From Anaerolinea thermophila (GTDB lineage Bacteria; Chloroflexota; Anaerolineae; Anaerolineales; Villigracilaceae), in NCBI GenBank assembly GCA_020722345.1, contig DYKZ01000002.1, positions 1-56,174 of the forward strand: a DNA stretch of 56,174 bases. The letters run 5' to 3'. The position numbers were made by a program, and so were the translations under genes. Under the pieces are notes generated by a model, which worked only from the letters and a program-made list of their open reading frames with translations, was not told the DNA's origin and searched no databases. Below, piece after piece: positions 26,179-33,649 of the stretch (positions are counted from its first letter, which is position 1; each line of letters starts with the position of its first letter).

Positions 26179-26448
26179 ATGAGACTGATGACCCTCGCCC
26201 TGGCCGTCCTGCTGCCGCTCGCCACGCAGGCGCAAGCGGAGGATCGCCCCCTGTATAACGCCCAGGAGACGATCCGGCGGGCGCAGGTCGGCAGCTTCTC
26301 GCCCCGTCTCGCCCCGCCGGTTCGCGTCACCGTACCGGCGGAGGCAGGAAAGCCGGACCCGTCCCGGTTTGAGCGCCTGGAGTGCCGCCACGATCCGTCG
26401 CGGCCCCTGGGCAAGACTATTGTTTGTGAACCTCGGAGAACCAACTGA
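26179..26448 (+). CDS. Secreted (signal-peptide) small protein
   Basis: An 89-residue protein from ATG 26179 (AAGGAG upstream). The first 20 residues are a textbook signal peptide (MRLMTLALAVLLPLATQAQA) with an AQA cleavage site before ED. The mature part is about 69 residues, basic, with two cysteines that could pair in the periplasm. Being the first gene after P5, it would be made early. Superinfection exclusion or envelope remodelling are possible roles, inferred only. Confidence 0.7.
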   Translation: MRLMTLALAVLLPLATQAQAEDRPLYNAQETIRRAQVGSFSPRLAPPVRVTVPAEAGKPDPSRFERLECRHDPSRPLGKTIVCEPRRTN

Positions 26449-26450
26449 AT

Positions 26451-27056
26451 ATGGAAACCCAAGAATCAATCACCCGCTGGGCTGACGACACCTTCGGCCC
26501 GAAGCACCCCGCGGAAGTCGCCGCGCGGATGAACGTGGAAGTGGCGGAGCTGGTCGCCGGACTCGCCACCGTCGCCGCCGTCCCGGTCGCGGACATGGAC
26601 CAGGAGCTGGTCCAGGAACTCCAGAAGGAGTGCGCGGACGTGTTCATCATGCTCGCCCAGGTCGCGGAGAAGCTGAACGTGGACCTCCCGACCGTGGTGG
26701 ACTTCAAGATGGGCGTGAACCGCAACCGCGCCTGGGGCCGGAGCCCGACCGGGAAGATGCAGCACGTGGAAACCTTCCTGGACCCCGGAAGCGGTCTGGA
26801 AATGGAGTTGGACAAGTTCTACATCATCAGCGACTCCGGCAGCTTCTTCACGCCGCAGGGCTTCGACTCCGCCGATCAAGCCCTGAACTGGGCTCAGTCC
26901 GCTGACGGGATCGCCGCCGGGGCGCAGGACGCCGTGGTGCCGACCTTCCAGGCCGGGGGCTTCTTCGAGGGCCAGGACGGCGTGAACATCTACCTGGGCC
27001 GCGAGTTGCGCGCCTTCTGGAAAGCCAACCCGCTGTGCGAAGGAGAACCGTCATGA
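26451..27056 (+). CDS. MazG-like nucleotide pyrophosphohydrolase
   Basis: A 201-residue protein. The N-terminal 105 residues match the MazG-like dATP/dGTP-pyrophosphohydrolase (DUF550) layout: ITRWADDTFGP, ARMNVEVAEL, ECADVFIMLAQVAEK and the KMGVNRNRAWGRS ending. Acidic residues in the helices would bind Mg. The last 90 residues are an extension I do not recognise. It would trim specific dNTPs, consistent with the remodelled nucleotide pool. ATGA overlap with the next gene. Confidence 0.78.
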   Translation: METQESITRWADDTFGPKHPAEVAARMNVEVAELVAGLATVAAVPVADMDQELVQELQKECADVFIMLAQVAEKLNVDLPTVVDFKMGVNRNRAWGRSPTGKMQHVETFLDPGSGLEMELDKFYIISDSGSFFTPQGFDSADQALNWAQSADGIAAGAQDAVVPTFQAGGFFEGQDGVNIYLGRELRAFWKANPLCEGEPS

Positions 27057-27529
27057 CCACTACCATTCAGGGCGTCCAGGCCCGCCTCGGGCGCAGCCCG
27101 GAGGACCCGCGCAAGTACCAAGTGACGGTCCTCGTGTACAGCCAGAAGCGCCCCGGCCTGAAGTCCTCCACGGACATCGACCCGGGCCAATGCGCGAGCC
27201 AACAACACCTCCTCCAGCTGATCGGGACGGCGGGAGCCGCTTGCGCGGAGTACCTGGGCAACAACTACGGGGACAACATCGACCCCGTGGCCGCGTCCCG
27301 GGACGCCACCCGCGCCTTCGGGGAGGAGTGCCGGCTGATGGCGGAACTCGCCAAGGACGTACCCGCGAAGCTGAAGCGCCTCGAAAGCAACGTGGCGAAG
27401 CTGTCCAACGAGAACCAGGAGCAGCTGCGCCGCCTCCGCTACCTCGTGGACCACCAGGAACAGCTCCTGCCCAAGGAGGTCGCGTGGCTGAATCAGCGCC
27501 TCGGAGAACTCCACGGAGGTCAGCTGTGA
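27053..27529 (+). CDS. Hypothetical protein
   Basis: A 158-residue protein. I chose ATG 27053 because it overlaps the upstream stop and GAAGGAGAACC precedes it. It is mostly helical with a Leu/Lys coiled-coil-like segment in the second half (PAKLKRLESNVAKLSNENQE). No family recognised. Its stop overlaps the next GTG. Confidence 0.6.
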   Translation: MTTTIQGVQARLGRSPEDPRKYQVTVLVYSQKRPGLKSSTDIDPGQCASQQHLLQLIGTAGAACAEYLGNNYGDNIDPVAASRDATRAFGEECRLMAELAKDVPAKLKRLESNVAKLSNENQEQLRRLRYLVDHQEQLLPKEVAWLNQRLGELHGGQL

Positions 27530-27831
27530 GCCGCACGATCCCGACCAACAACCCGTTCCACGGCTTCTATGGGACCGTGGCCCTGAAGAAGGGCGCGGAG
27601 GGGGCGGACGCCGCCTGGGCCGTCGCCTTCCGCGACATCGCCGCCGCGATCCCGACCGCGAAGCCGGAGGAGGTCCGCAACTACCTGGACAGCGTGTACG
27701 GGCGACACACCGCGGATGAAGTCCTGAGCGGCACCCCGGTCGCCCGTCAGGTGGAGTTCCGCCGGGCTCGCCTCCTTCGCCACTTCGCTGAGATTCAACG
27801 CCAAACCGCCCGCGGGGCCTTCGAGGACTGA
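27526..27831 (+). CDS. Conserved small phage protein
   Basis: A 101-residue protein from GTG 27526. NPFHGFYGT, AAWAVAFRDI, then NYLDSVYGRHTADEV is a pattern I associate with small phage early proteins of unknown function. It is soluble with no cysteines. Overlapping starts on the 5' side and a 2-base gap on the 3' side show a packed operon. Confidence 0.6.
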   Translation: MSRTIPTNNPFHGFYGTVALKKGAEGADAAWAVAFRDIAAAIPTAKPEEVRNYLDSVYGRHTADEVLSGTPVARQVEFRRARLLRHFAEIQRQTARGAFED

Positions 27832-27833
27832 CC

Positions 27834-28121
27834 ATGATCCCATTCCACCAAGTCGAATCCTGGGTTGAGGACTTCCTCAGCGACCTCCGCGGGCGCGGGC
27901 TCGCCGGTTGTATCGTGAAGGACTCCCCCGCCCAGGTCATGTGCCCGGAGCGGGCGCTGTGGACCGGCGAACAGCACCAGCTCGCCTTCCTGGGCGAGCC
28001 GGAGGACTACCGCCTGGAGCTGCGCCGGATCGAGGACGGGCACTGGAAGGCGATCCGGGAGGAGAAGGACCCGGGCCGCTTCAACCTGATCGTCATGGAC
28101 TTCTGCGTGAAGGAGGGCTGA
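27834..28121 (+). CDS. Hypothetical protein
   Basis: A 95-residue alpha/beta protein with VESWVEDFLSDLRGRG at the N-terminus and FNLIVMDFCVKEG at the end. Two or three cysteines are present but not as a CxxC zinc site. Unknown function, third in a packed run of small genes. Confidence 0.55.
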   Translation: MIPFHQVESWVEDFLSDLRGRGLAGCIVKDSPAQVMCPERALWTGEQHQLAFLGEPEDYRLELRRIEDGHWKAIREEKDPGRFNLIVMDFCVKEG

Positions 28122-28124
28122 CCG

Positions 28125-28448
28125 ATGAGCCAAGAGTCCGACCACGAACGCATCCGCCGCCTGATCCAGGAGCGGATGGAGCAAGGCAAGCGACCCAACG
28201 GGACGTACCTGCCCAAGGCGGAGCGGCCCGCGGGCCTTCCGCCCATCAACCTCGCCGTTGTTCGGGGAGGGCTCGGGCTCCTCGCCTTCGCGCTGTTCCG
28301 TCAGGCCTTCGTGGAGGCGATGGTTGAGCAGCGCGAGCGTGACGCCGGGATCGTCCCGGGCGATCCGAACGCCCCCGCCTCCTGGGACGGGCTCGAAGCC
28401 CTCCTGGGCAAGGAGCAGGTGGACCGATTCAGGAGGGGTGGGCATTGA
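28125..28448 (+). CDS. Hypothetical protein with hydrophobic middle
   Basis: A 107-residue protein. It has a charged N-terminus (SDHERIRRLIQERMEQGKRP), a hydrophobic segment near 44-64 (INLAVVRGGLGLLAFALF) that may associate with a membrane, then an acidic tail. Its stop overlaps the TTG of the next gene. Confidence 0.55.
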   Translation: MSQESDHERIRRLIQERMEQGKRPNGTYLPKAERPAGLPPINLAVVRGGLGLLAFALFRQAFVEAMVEQRERDAGIVPGDPNAPASWDGLEALLGKEQVDRFRRGGH

Positions 28449-28609
28449 AGGAGTCGGTTGAGTGGGAGGTTTGCTGGCTCGAACCGGGCGGCAAGCTCAA
28501 CTCCAAGAAGGTCGCGGGCTACAACCGCGCCCGTCAGGAGGCGAGCAACCTCAAGTACAAGTTGCGCGACAAGCCGGGCGTCCGCGTCTGGATCATGCGC
28601 GAGTTCTGA
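28445..28609 (+). CDS. 54-residue basic protein
   Basis: Read from TTG 28445, which overlaps the upstream stop (TTGA). The product begins KESVEWEVCWLEPGGK and continues with a basic helical part (NRARQEASNLKYKLRDK). The amino-acid pattern looks genuine. A start a few codons inside is possible. The next gene has its own SD right after the stop. Confidence 0.5.
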   Translation: MKESVEWEVCWLEPGGKLNSKKVAGYNRARQEASNLKYKLRDKPGVRVWIMREF

Positions 28610-28618
28610 AGGAGAACG

Positions 28619-28747
28619 ATGATGGCCAAGGTTCTGATGTCGTGCGTCCTCGCCCTGACGGTCGGGGGCGGCGAGTCGGTCCAGGAATGCCCCGTGTGGC
28701 AAGAGTTTGTACGATTCAACGAGATCAAACTGAAGAAGGAGAAGTGA
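28619..28747 (+). CDS. 42-residue peptide with hydrophobic N-terminus
   Basis: ATG 28619 follows GAAGGAGAACG. The sequence starts MMAKVLMSCVLALTVGG and has a second Cys in ECPVW. It may be a short exported or lipid-modified peptide, although the lipobox is poor. The end is basic (KLKKEK). One base separates its stop from the exonuclease ATG. Confidence 0.45.
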   Translation: MMAKVLMSCVLALTVGGGESVQECPVWQEFVRFNEIKLKKEK

Positions 28748-28748
28748 G

Positions 28749-29321
28749 ATGAGTGATGACAACACGATGGACAGCGTGATGATCGACCTGGAGACGATGG
28801 CGACCGGCCCCAACGCCGGAGTCATTCAGGTCGGGGCGATCCCGTTCAACAGCCGAACCGGATTGGTGAAGCCGGACCTGTTCGAGGTGGACGTGGACCT
28901 TCACAGCGCCCTGCTGCTGGGCGGCGAGGTCGATGCCTCCACGGTCCAGTTCTGGCGGGACCAGGGCGGGCTCCAGCCCAAGCGCCCGCCGAAGGCGATG
29001 CGCTCCGCGCTGACGGACCTCGCACGCTGGTTGGGCAAGTACCCGGACCTGAAGCGGGTCTGGGCCCAGGGGCCGTCCTTTGACGTCGCCATTCTTGAGG
29101 GTTACTATCGCCGGGCGGGCGTCCCGATCCCGTGGGGATATTCCATGGCCCGGGACACGCGCACCGTGTATGACCTGGCGAAGGAGCGGGGCTGGTCGAA
29201 GCCGGAGGGGACGCAAGCCGTTCACACCAGCCTGGAGGACTGCCGCCGCCAGATCATCTGCCTCATGAGCGCCCTGAACGTCCTCCGGGGCAACCCTGAA
29301 GGAGAACCCAAGATTGGCTGA
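28749..29321 (+). CDS. DnaQ-like 3'-5' exonuclease
   Basis: A 190-residue DEDD-fold exonuclease. Exo I is Asp13/Glu15 (MIDLETM), Exo II lies in GPSFDVAIL and Exo III in HTSLEDCRRQ. It resembles phage RNase-T/DUF5051-type 3'-5' exonucleases rather than the polymerase's own domain. It may trim RNA or DNA ends in nucleotide scavenging. SD AAGAAGGAGAAG. It overlaps the DksA-like gene by 8 bases. Confidence 0.82.
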   Translation: MSDDNTMDSVMIDLETMATGPNAGVIQVGAIPFNSRTGLVKPDLFEVDVDLHSALLLGGEVDASTVQFWRDQGGLQPKRPPKAMRSALTDLARWLGKYPDLKRVWAQGPSFDVAILEGYYRRAGVPIPWGYSMARDTRTVYDLAKERGWSKPEGTQAVHTSLEDCRRQIICLMSALNVLRGNPEGEPKIG

Positions 29322-29505
29322 CGAAATCGACTTGAGCAATGACCGCATCCTCCGCGACACGGACCGCGAAGTGGCCCGGATCGCGGAGGCCGCGGCGAAG
29401 ATACCGCCCGGGGAGCCGGGCGACTGTGACCTGTGTGGCGAATGGAGCGGGAGACTGGTGGGAGGAGTCTGCGCCCCTTGTCGGGACCGCCACAAATTGC
29501 CGTGA
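29314..29505 (+). CDS. TraR/DksA-like C4 zinc-finger protein
   Basis: A 63-residue protein with TTG start 29314 after GAAGGAGAACCC. CDLCG and CAPC are spaced as in TraR/DksA zinc fingers. The N-terminal acidic helix carries IEDL-like residues (DREVARIAEAAAKIPPGEPGD). Phage TraR-type proteins can bind RNA polymerase through the secondary channel and alter promoter choice. That role is inferred from family. It ends just before promoter P6. Confidence 0.72.
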   Translation: MADEIDLSNDRILRDTDREVARIAEAAAKIPPGEPGDCDLCGEWSGRLVGGVCAPCRDRHKLP

Positions 29506-29529
29506 ACGAAGAAAGTTGTATGAGGGGGC

Positions 29530-29558
29530 TTTACTTCTTCGGGTCCCGCCACTATACT
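29530..29558 (+). promoter_or_regulatory. Phage promoter P6 (direct-repeat type)
   Basis: -35 TTTACT at 29530-29535, 17-bp spacer, -10 TATACT at 29553-29558. The second half is TATACTTTCTTCA as in P5. It drives the antirestriction gene. Confidence 0.82.
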
Positions 29559-29592
29559 TTCTTCACCTCAATCAGAAATGGAGAACCCCGAC

Positions 29593-30006
29593 ATGAGCAA
29601 GATCACCGCAACCCGCATCGACAACGATGACCAGCGCCTCCAGGTCCTCCCGGCCCACTTCGGGGCGGACTTCCTCCGGGTCGAAATGGCCCTGTATGAC
29701 CACCTCCAGAAGATGTCCCCGGAGGACTACAACGGCGGGTACTGGTTCATGTACCAGCTGTCCAACGGTGCGATGTACCTGGCCCCCGCGATCACCGACC
29801 GAAAGCTGCGACTGACCGTGGACACCAACGGCTACTCGGGCGAGGTCAGCGGGGACGCCGCGGGCCTGATCACCTGCCTGTTCGTGTTCAACGCCCTCTG
29901 CTGGAAGTACCCGCAGCGCGAGGACTACGTGGACCTGTTCTACAAGCTGCGTGACTTCGCCTTCGACCCCCCGGAGGCCGCGGAAATCATCGCCGCCATC
30001 GACTGA
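29593..30006 (+). CDS. ArdB/KlcA-like antirestriction protein
   Basis: A 137-residue protein. I chose ATG 29593 (ATGGAGAACC upstream) over the in-frame 29578. The pattern LPAHFGADFLRVE, then YNGGYWFMYQLSNGAMYLAP matches the ArdB/KlcA family, which blocks type I restriction in vivo by an unclear route. It heads its own promoter P6, so early expression is expected. It adds to MT-A70 methylation and thymidine modification as protection of phage DNA. Confidence 0.78.
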   Translation: MSKITATRIDNDDQRLQVLPAHFGADFLRVEMALYDHLQKMSPEDYNGGYWFMYQLSNGAMYLAPAITDRKLRLTVDTNGYSGEVSGDAAGLITCLFVFNALCWKYPQREDYVDLFYKLRDFAFDPPEAAEIIAAID

Positions 30007-30017
30007 TACATCAACCC

Positions 30018-30038
30018 GGGGCGGAGCCGATCCGCCCC
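30018..30038 (+). terminator. GC hairpin after the antirestriction gene
   Basis: GGGGCGGA (30018-30025) pairs with TCCGCCCC (30031-30038). No T-tract follows. It may lower expression of downstream genes relative to the antirestriction gene. Confidence 0.45.
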
Positions 30039-30063
30039 GAACTTCCCAGAAAAGGAGTCAATC

Positions 30064-30399
30064 ATGACCAAATCCGCCAACACTGCCAAGGCCAACCTCC
30101 TGGAGGAGACCATCAACGAAGGTCGCCAGGACGTGACCGCCCGCCGCATCCTGTCCCTGGGCGACTTCAAAGTGCGCCTCACGATCAAGTCCGACAGCTA
30201 CAAGTTCCAGTCCTTCGCCCGGGCGGAGGTCTGGAACCCGGCGACCCTGAGCTGGAACCAGGTCCACTCCATCCACTACGCTGAAATGGCGACCCCGGAG
30301 GGCCTGTGCTACCACCCGAACAAGTCCGGCCTGAAGATCACCCACTTCACCCGCGACTTCGACCGCCTGCTGACGATGGTCAAGCAGATCATCCTCTGA
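30064..30399 (+). CDS. Hypothetical protein
   Basis: A 111-residue protein, beta-rich in the middle (RRILSLGDFKVRLTIKSDSYKF) and helical at the end (RDFDRLLTMVKQII). AAAAGGAG precedes the ATG. No known domain. Confidence 0.6.
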   Translation: MTKSANTAKANLLEETINEGRQDVTARRILSLGDFKVRLTIKSDSYKFQSFARAEVWNPATLSWNQVHSIHYAEMATPEGLCYHPNKSGLKITHFTRDFDRLLTMVKQIIL

Positions 30400-30422
30400 C
30401 CTTGTAGAAAAGGAGCAACGCC

Positions 30423-30728
30423 ATGACCCTCATCAACTTCGACGCGACCCAGGAGGACGCGGCCCTGATCGAACAGATCGTGGACCGCCACGAAGCCCTG
30501 TTCAAGCGCCTGTACCCTGCGGAGAACTTCGACCGCCTCAGCGCCAGCATGGACCTGACGGCGACGCACCTGAACGGTTGCCCCCTCCGGCTCCGCGACC
30601 TCCTGGAGGCAGATGACTTCAACTTCGCCCATGACGTGGGCGGGATCGCCGGTCGCATCGACCGCTCCACCGGGAAGCTCACCCGCTGCTTCCTGCCCCG
30701 CTTCTTCGACTCGGAGGCCGCGAAATGA
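30423..30728 (+). CDS. DUF6874-like small protein
   Basis: A 101-residue protein with SMDLTATHLNGCPLRLRDLL, then DDFNFAHDVGGIAGRID, a pattern I associate with DUF6874 proteins of phages. Its function is unknown. AAAAGGAG upstream. Its stop overlaps the next ATG. Confidence 0.65.
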   Translation: MTLINFDATQEDAALIEQIVDRHEALFKRLYPAENFDRLSASMDLTATHLNGCPLRLRDLLEADDFNFAHDVGGIAGRIDRSTGKLTRCFLPRFFDSEAAK

Positions 30729-31072
30729 CGCCGCTGGCTATGGTACAAGAGTGGCGCAAGGGCTGCTCCTGCTCCTCGAAGGAACGCCCGGAGGAGTGCC
30801 TTGAGTGTACCCGGGCGCTGATCGACGCCCTGGAACCCGCCCTGAAGAAGCAACTGGCCGAAGCCCAGGCGACCCTCGCCCGGGCCGCTCGCCTGTTCGA
30901 GGAGGCCCTGCCGAAGTTCAACTGGGGCGCGAGCGCCCTGGACGCCAACGCGATCCAGCTGCTCAACGAGGTCCCGGGCGAAGTCCGCGCGGCCCTGAAG
31001 GCTTGCACCCTGTGCGGAGGGGAAGGCCACACGGCCCCGAACTGCCCGTGGGCGAAGGAGGGCGGAGCATGA
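30725..31072 (+). CDS. Zinc-knuckle protein
   Basis: A 115-residue protein. The N-terminus has a Cys cluster (CSCSS, then CLEC), the middle is a long Ala/Leu helix, and the C-terminus is a CCHC zinc knuckle (CTLCGGEGHTAPNC). Such knuckles bind single-stranded nucleic acid. Overlaps both neighbours by 4 bases. Confidence 0.65.
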   Translation: MTPLAMVQEWRKGCSCSSKERPEECLECTRALIDALEPALKKQLAEAQATLARAARLFEEALPKFNWGASALDANAIQLLNEVPGEVRAALKACTLCGGEGHTAPNCPWAKEGGA

Positions 31073-31398
31073 AGCGGGGAATCTACCGCGGCCCGATCCC
31101 GCCCCTGATCGGCAAGACCGCGCTGCTGCGCGAGGCGACCCACGGCCATGTCGTGGCCCAGTTCGATGACTGGAGCCTGACCCGGAGCGGCGACCCGATC
31201 CCGGCGGAGAAGCCCGAAGGCCCGCCCGCGGACGCCCTGGGCTACGGCTGGCACGCCTTCCCGGCGGAGGACTTCGAGGAGAACCGGACCTGCCCGACCT
31301 GCGAGGCGACCGGCTTTCAACAGAGCACGCTGGGTCCTGACCGCTGTACCTTTTGCGACGGGACGGAAGGCGGGAACCCGCCGGAGGAGGACGCATGA
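31069..31398 (+). CDS. Zinc-ribbon small protein
   Basis: A 109-residue protein with the C-terminal pair CPTC and CTFC spaced for one zinc ribbon. The N-terminal half has no recognised domain. It follows the zinc-knuckle gene with an ATGA overlap and overlaps the next gene the same way. Confidence 0.6.
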   Translation: MKRGIYRGPIPPLIGKTALLREATHGHVVAQFDDWSLTRSGDPIPAEKPEGPPADALGYGWHAFPAEDFEENRTCPTCEATGFQQSTLGPDRCTFCDGTEGGNPPEEDA

Positions 31399-31586
31399 AC
31401 GCGCCCAACACCCCGCCCGACCGCCGCGTGCGGTCCATGACCTCCTCCGTGGGCACGACCCGCGACGGCTACCTGGTCCGCCAAGTGGTTGTCGAATGCG
31501 AGGACGGCACGCTGTGGCGACTCTGCGACAACGAAGCCGGGACTGATCGCTGGGTCCGGCTCCCTTCCATACCGTCAAGGAACTGA
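31395..31586 (+). CDS. Small hypothetical protein
   Basis: A 63-residue protein that overlaps the upstream stop. It reads as a small beta sheet (DGYLVRQVVVECEDGTLWRLCDN). Function unknown. Confidence 0.5.
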   Translation: MNAPNTPPDRRVRSMTSSVGTTRDGYLVRQVVVECEDGTLWRLCDNEAGTDRWVRLPSIPSRN

Positions 31587-31589
31587 ATC

Positions 31590-31952
31590 ATGAAGAAACT
31601 GATCAAGCACTACTACGTGGAAATTGCGGACGGCTCCGGGATCATCGGAGCTGCCAACAAGTTCGAGTCGAAGGAACTGGAGGTGATCGGGGAGAACTCG
31701 CAGAACCTCGTGGTGAATGACCTCCACTTCACGACGATCCGCAAGACCCCCGACAAGTACAGCACGTGTCTGAACCGCCCCAGCATCGGAATCAGCGTGC
31801 GTGACAGCGTCTGGGGGAACCGGATCACGTACAGCTTGTACACGGAGAAGCGGAAACGGGCTGCGACGATCCGCAAGGAAATCGAACGGGCCGTGAACGA
31901 CAAGCTGGGCTTCTTCCTCCAGGGCCTGGACCTTTCCGTGGTAAGGGACTGA
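31590..31952 (+). CDS. Hypothetical protein of different composition
   Basis: A 120-residue protein with more Lys, Asn, Ile and Tyr than its neighbours and visibly lower GC. Beta-rich first half, helical basic second half (EKRKRAATIRKEIERAVNDK). It may have entered recently. No family recognised. Confidence 0.55.
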   Translation: MKKLIKHYYVEIADGSGIIGAANKFESKELEVIGENSQNLVVNDLHFTTIRKTPDKYSTCLNRPSIGISVRDSVWGNRITYSLYTEKRKRAATIRKEIERAVNDKLGFFLQGLDLSVVRD

Positions 31953-31956
31953 ACCA

Positions 31957-32208
31957 ATGGCACTGGCTGAGTTCGAGGACCGCGTGGCGGGCATCCCCTG
32001 CCTCATCGTGGTCACCTACTGGGAACCCTACGTGCCCGCGAAGGTCAGCGGCCCGCCTGAATACTGCTACCCGGCGGAAGGCGGGTGCGGTGAATGGGAA
32101 GTCCGCGACCGCCGCGGACGCCCCGCGCCCTGGCTGGAGCGGAAGCTGACGGACGCGGAGCGCGAGCGGATTGATCAACTGGTATTTGACAAGATGGAGA
32201 ACGATTGA
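31957..32208 (+). CDS. Conserved small phage protein
   Basis: An 83-residue protein. GIPCLIVVTYWEPYVPAK, then EWEVRDRRGRPAPWLERKL is a pattern common in small phage early proteins of unknown function. One base overlaps the next ATG. Confidence 0.65.
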   Translation: MALAEFEDRVAGIPCLIVVTYWEPYVPAKVSGPPEYCYPAEGGCGEWEVRDRRGRPAPWLERKLTDAERERIDQLVFDKMEND

Positions 32209-32624
32209 TGAAGCAACGCATGCTCAAGCGAGCCCGCGACCGCATCTGCCGCCGCCTCCGCGCCCGCTTCACGATGGTGAAGCCGGAGCCGGTCCAAGGC
32301 ATGTTCAACTTCCGCTGCCACGAGAACTGCGTGGAGTACGTCCGCCGCCGCCCGGAGGAGAACCTGGCCGTGGTGGAGACGATCTACATTGACGGCGGCG
32401 AGCCCATCCTACACTACCTGGTCCACGACCCCGCCGCGGGCCGCTACCTGGAAGTGACCCTGGGCTGGAGGGCGGAGCACCTGGAATACTACGTTGTCAG
32501 GACCCTACGCCCGGACGATCACCGCCACATCCTCAGCGAGTTCCAACGCGCCCTGGACGATTGGACAGAGGAGTACGTGGGCTGGTTCGGTCGGAAGGTC
32601 CTGGGCATCACGAGGGTCCTGTGA
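32208..32624 (+). CDS. Hypothetical basic protein
   Basis: A 138-residue protein with a strongly basic N-terminus (KQRMLKRARDRICRRLRARF) followed by a soluble alpha/beta part. Nucleic-acid contact is possible. Overlaps its neighbours by one base at each end. Confidence 0.55.
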   Translation: MKQRMLKRARDRICRRLRARFTMVKPEPVQGMFNFRCHENCVEYVRRRPEENLAVVETIYIDGGEPILHYLVHDPAAGRYLEVTLGWRAEHLEYYVVRTLRPDDHRHILSEFQRALDDWTEEYVGWFGRKVLGITRVL

Positions 32625-32743
32625 TGAAGCAACTACACCTCGAACGCCTGGACCAGGCCCTTCAACGCGCCGTCGCGGACGGATGCGACCCGGCGGACCT
32701 CCTCGCGGAACTCGCCGCCCGACACCTGATGAGTGATGAGTGA
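32624..32743 (+). CDS. 39-residue helical peptide
   Basis: The ATG at 32624 overlaps the upstream TGA. The product is an amphipathic helix (LERLDQALQRAVADG, then DLLAELAARHL). It is part of the run of overlapping micro-ORFs. Function unknown. Confidence 0.45.
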   Translation: MKQLHLERLDQALQRAVADGCDPADLLAELAARHLMSDE

Positions 32744-32834
32744 TGAGGCGGACCCGGCCCATGTCAACGGCATCGCCTTCGCGGAACGGTTCAACGCCGC
32801 CCTCGCGGCGAAGGCCGGAGGAGGCGGGACGTGA
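32736..32834 (+). CDS. 32-residue peptide
   Basis: Read from ATG 32736 inside the end of the previous gene; the stop overlaps the GTG at 32831. HVNGIAFAERFNAALAAKA suggests a short helix. The overlap chain supports it, but the small size keeps confidence low. Confidence 0.35.
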   Translation: MSDEADPAHVNGIAFAERFNAALAAKAGGGGT

Positions 32835-33097
32835 GACTGTACAAGGGCGACCGGGTACGCTGGCAGAACACTCACGGACTCTGGATCAAGGGCCGCGTCC
32901 TGGAACGGGTCCCGCCGGGCTCAGACCCGAACGAACTTGCCGCCCCTTACATCACCGCGGGGACTCACCGCCGCAACGCCCCGTTCGGGCGGTCCCGCGG
33001 GCTCGGGCCTCGCCTCCTGGTCGAAGTCGAAGGCCCCGGGCCGCGAAGCCTTCCCGTCATCGTGGTTCGCCGCGTCTCCTCCGTCAGCTTCGGGTAG
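32831..33097 (+). CDS. Small beta-rich hypothetical protein, last early gene
   Basis: An 88-residue protein from GTG 32831. GDRVRWQNTHGLWIKGRVLE suggests an SH3-like or KOW-like barrel. It is the last gene before module B. Function unknown. Confidence 0.5.
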   Translation: MRLYKGDRVRWQNTHGLWIKGRVLERVPPGSDPNELAAPYITAGTHRRNAPFGRSRGLGPRLLVEVEGPGPRSLPVIVVRRVSSVSFG

Positions 33098-33312
33098 TGC
33101 GCTTGGGATAGAAATGTGCGCTTGGGTTCATGCTCGAAGAAGTAAAGAAGTCAAGCTGTGGTCTAAGCCATACGGGGCTGGGGTTCCCGCGCCTTGCGCT
33201 TAGGTTACTTGGGTTTCTTACCTGAAATAAATTCGCCCGACAAATCGACCGGAGGCGACGGCCCAAGAGAATCCTTGTTGAGGCTTTCTGCTGTCCGAAG
33301 GGCTCCCAGGGG

Positions 33313-33363
33313 TTAAGGTAAGTAAGTTAAGTAAGTTAAGTATCTATCTATCTATCTATCTAT
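33313..33363. repeat. Tandem GTAAGTTAA repeats and TATC microsatellite
   Basis: Positions 33313-33340 are identical to 1048-1075. Five TATC units then run to about 33360, followed by TATAAA. This is AT-rich and easily melted, as at the matching point of module A. Confidence 0.75.
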
Positions 33364-33390
33364 AAAGGGCTGTTTTATATGGCCTTTTTG
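33364..33390 (+). terminator. Probable terminator at the end of the early region
   Basis: AAAGGGC (33364-33370) faces GGCCTTTTT (33381-33389) with one mismatch and an AT-rich loop, ending in five T. The stem is short. Placed between early and structural genes, it may stop early transcripts. Confidence 0.5.
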
Positions 33391-33529
33391 CCCGCTTGAC
33401 TTTTTACTTTTTCGGACGTGGAAGTGAAGCGCGACCCCTCGAACCTAAGCGGAGGACGCCGCCTGCCTGCTTGGGCAATCCGCTGCCGCCCGCTCCTCGT
33501 GCTCCCCCGCGGGCGAGCGCGCCCCGCCC

Positions 33530-33558
33530 TTGGCTAATGTACAAGCTCACGCTATACT
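33530..33558 (+). promoter_or_regulatory. Sigma70-like promoter for the structural genes
   Basis: -35 TTGGCT at 33530-33535, 17-bp spacer, -10 TATACT at 33553-33558. It lacks the direct repeat of the early promoters. It lies about 90 bases ahead of the terminase small subunit gene. Confidence 0.7.
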
Positions 33559-33649
33559 CGCGGCGAGGATGTCCTTGGGCGTGAGGCCGGGGACGGATCG
33601 CCGCGTGATGCGCGATTGACGAACAGTACACACCGAAGGGGGGAGCGTG

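Larger units (their letters stand above)
33098..33649. repeat. Noncoding module B: second copy of the iteron module
   Basis: This 552-bp gap has no credible gene. TGCGCTTRGG 10-mers lie at 33098-33107, 33117-33126 and 33195-33204. Blocks 33195-33210, 33234-33253, 33292-33310 and 33313-33340 match those of module A in the same order. A TATC microsatellite, a terminator-like hairpin and the late promoter at 33530 complete it. A minus-strand CTTTACTTCTTC element is at 33136-33147. It marks the border between early and structural genes. Confidence 0.65.

Noticed and set aside
33396-33584. A + strand ORF in module B whose end reads like a glutaredoxin start (YSRRGCPWA)
   Set aside because: It stops at once after that motif, lacks the second Cys and fold, and spans the promoter at 33530.
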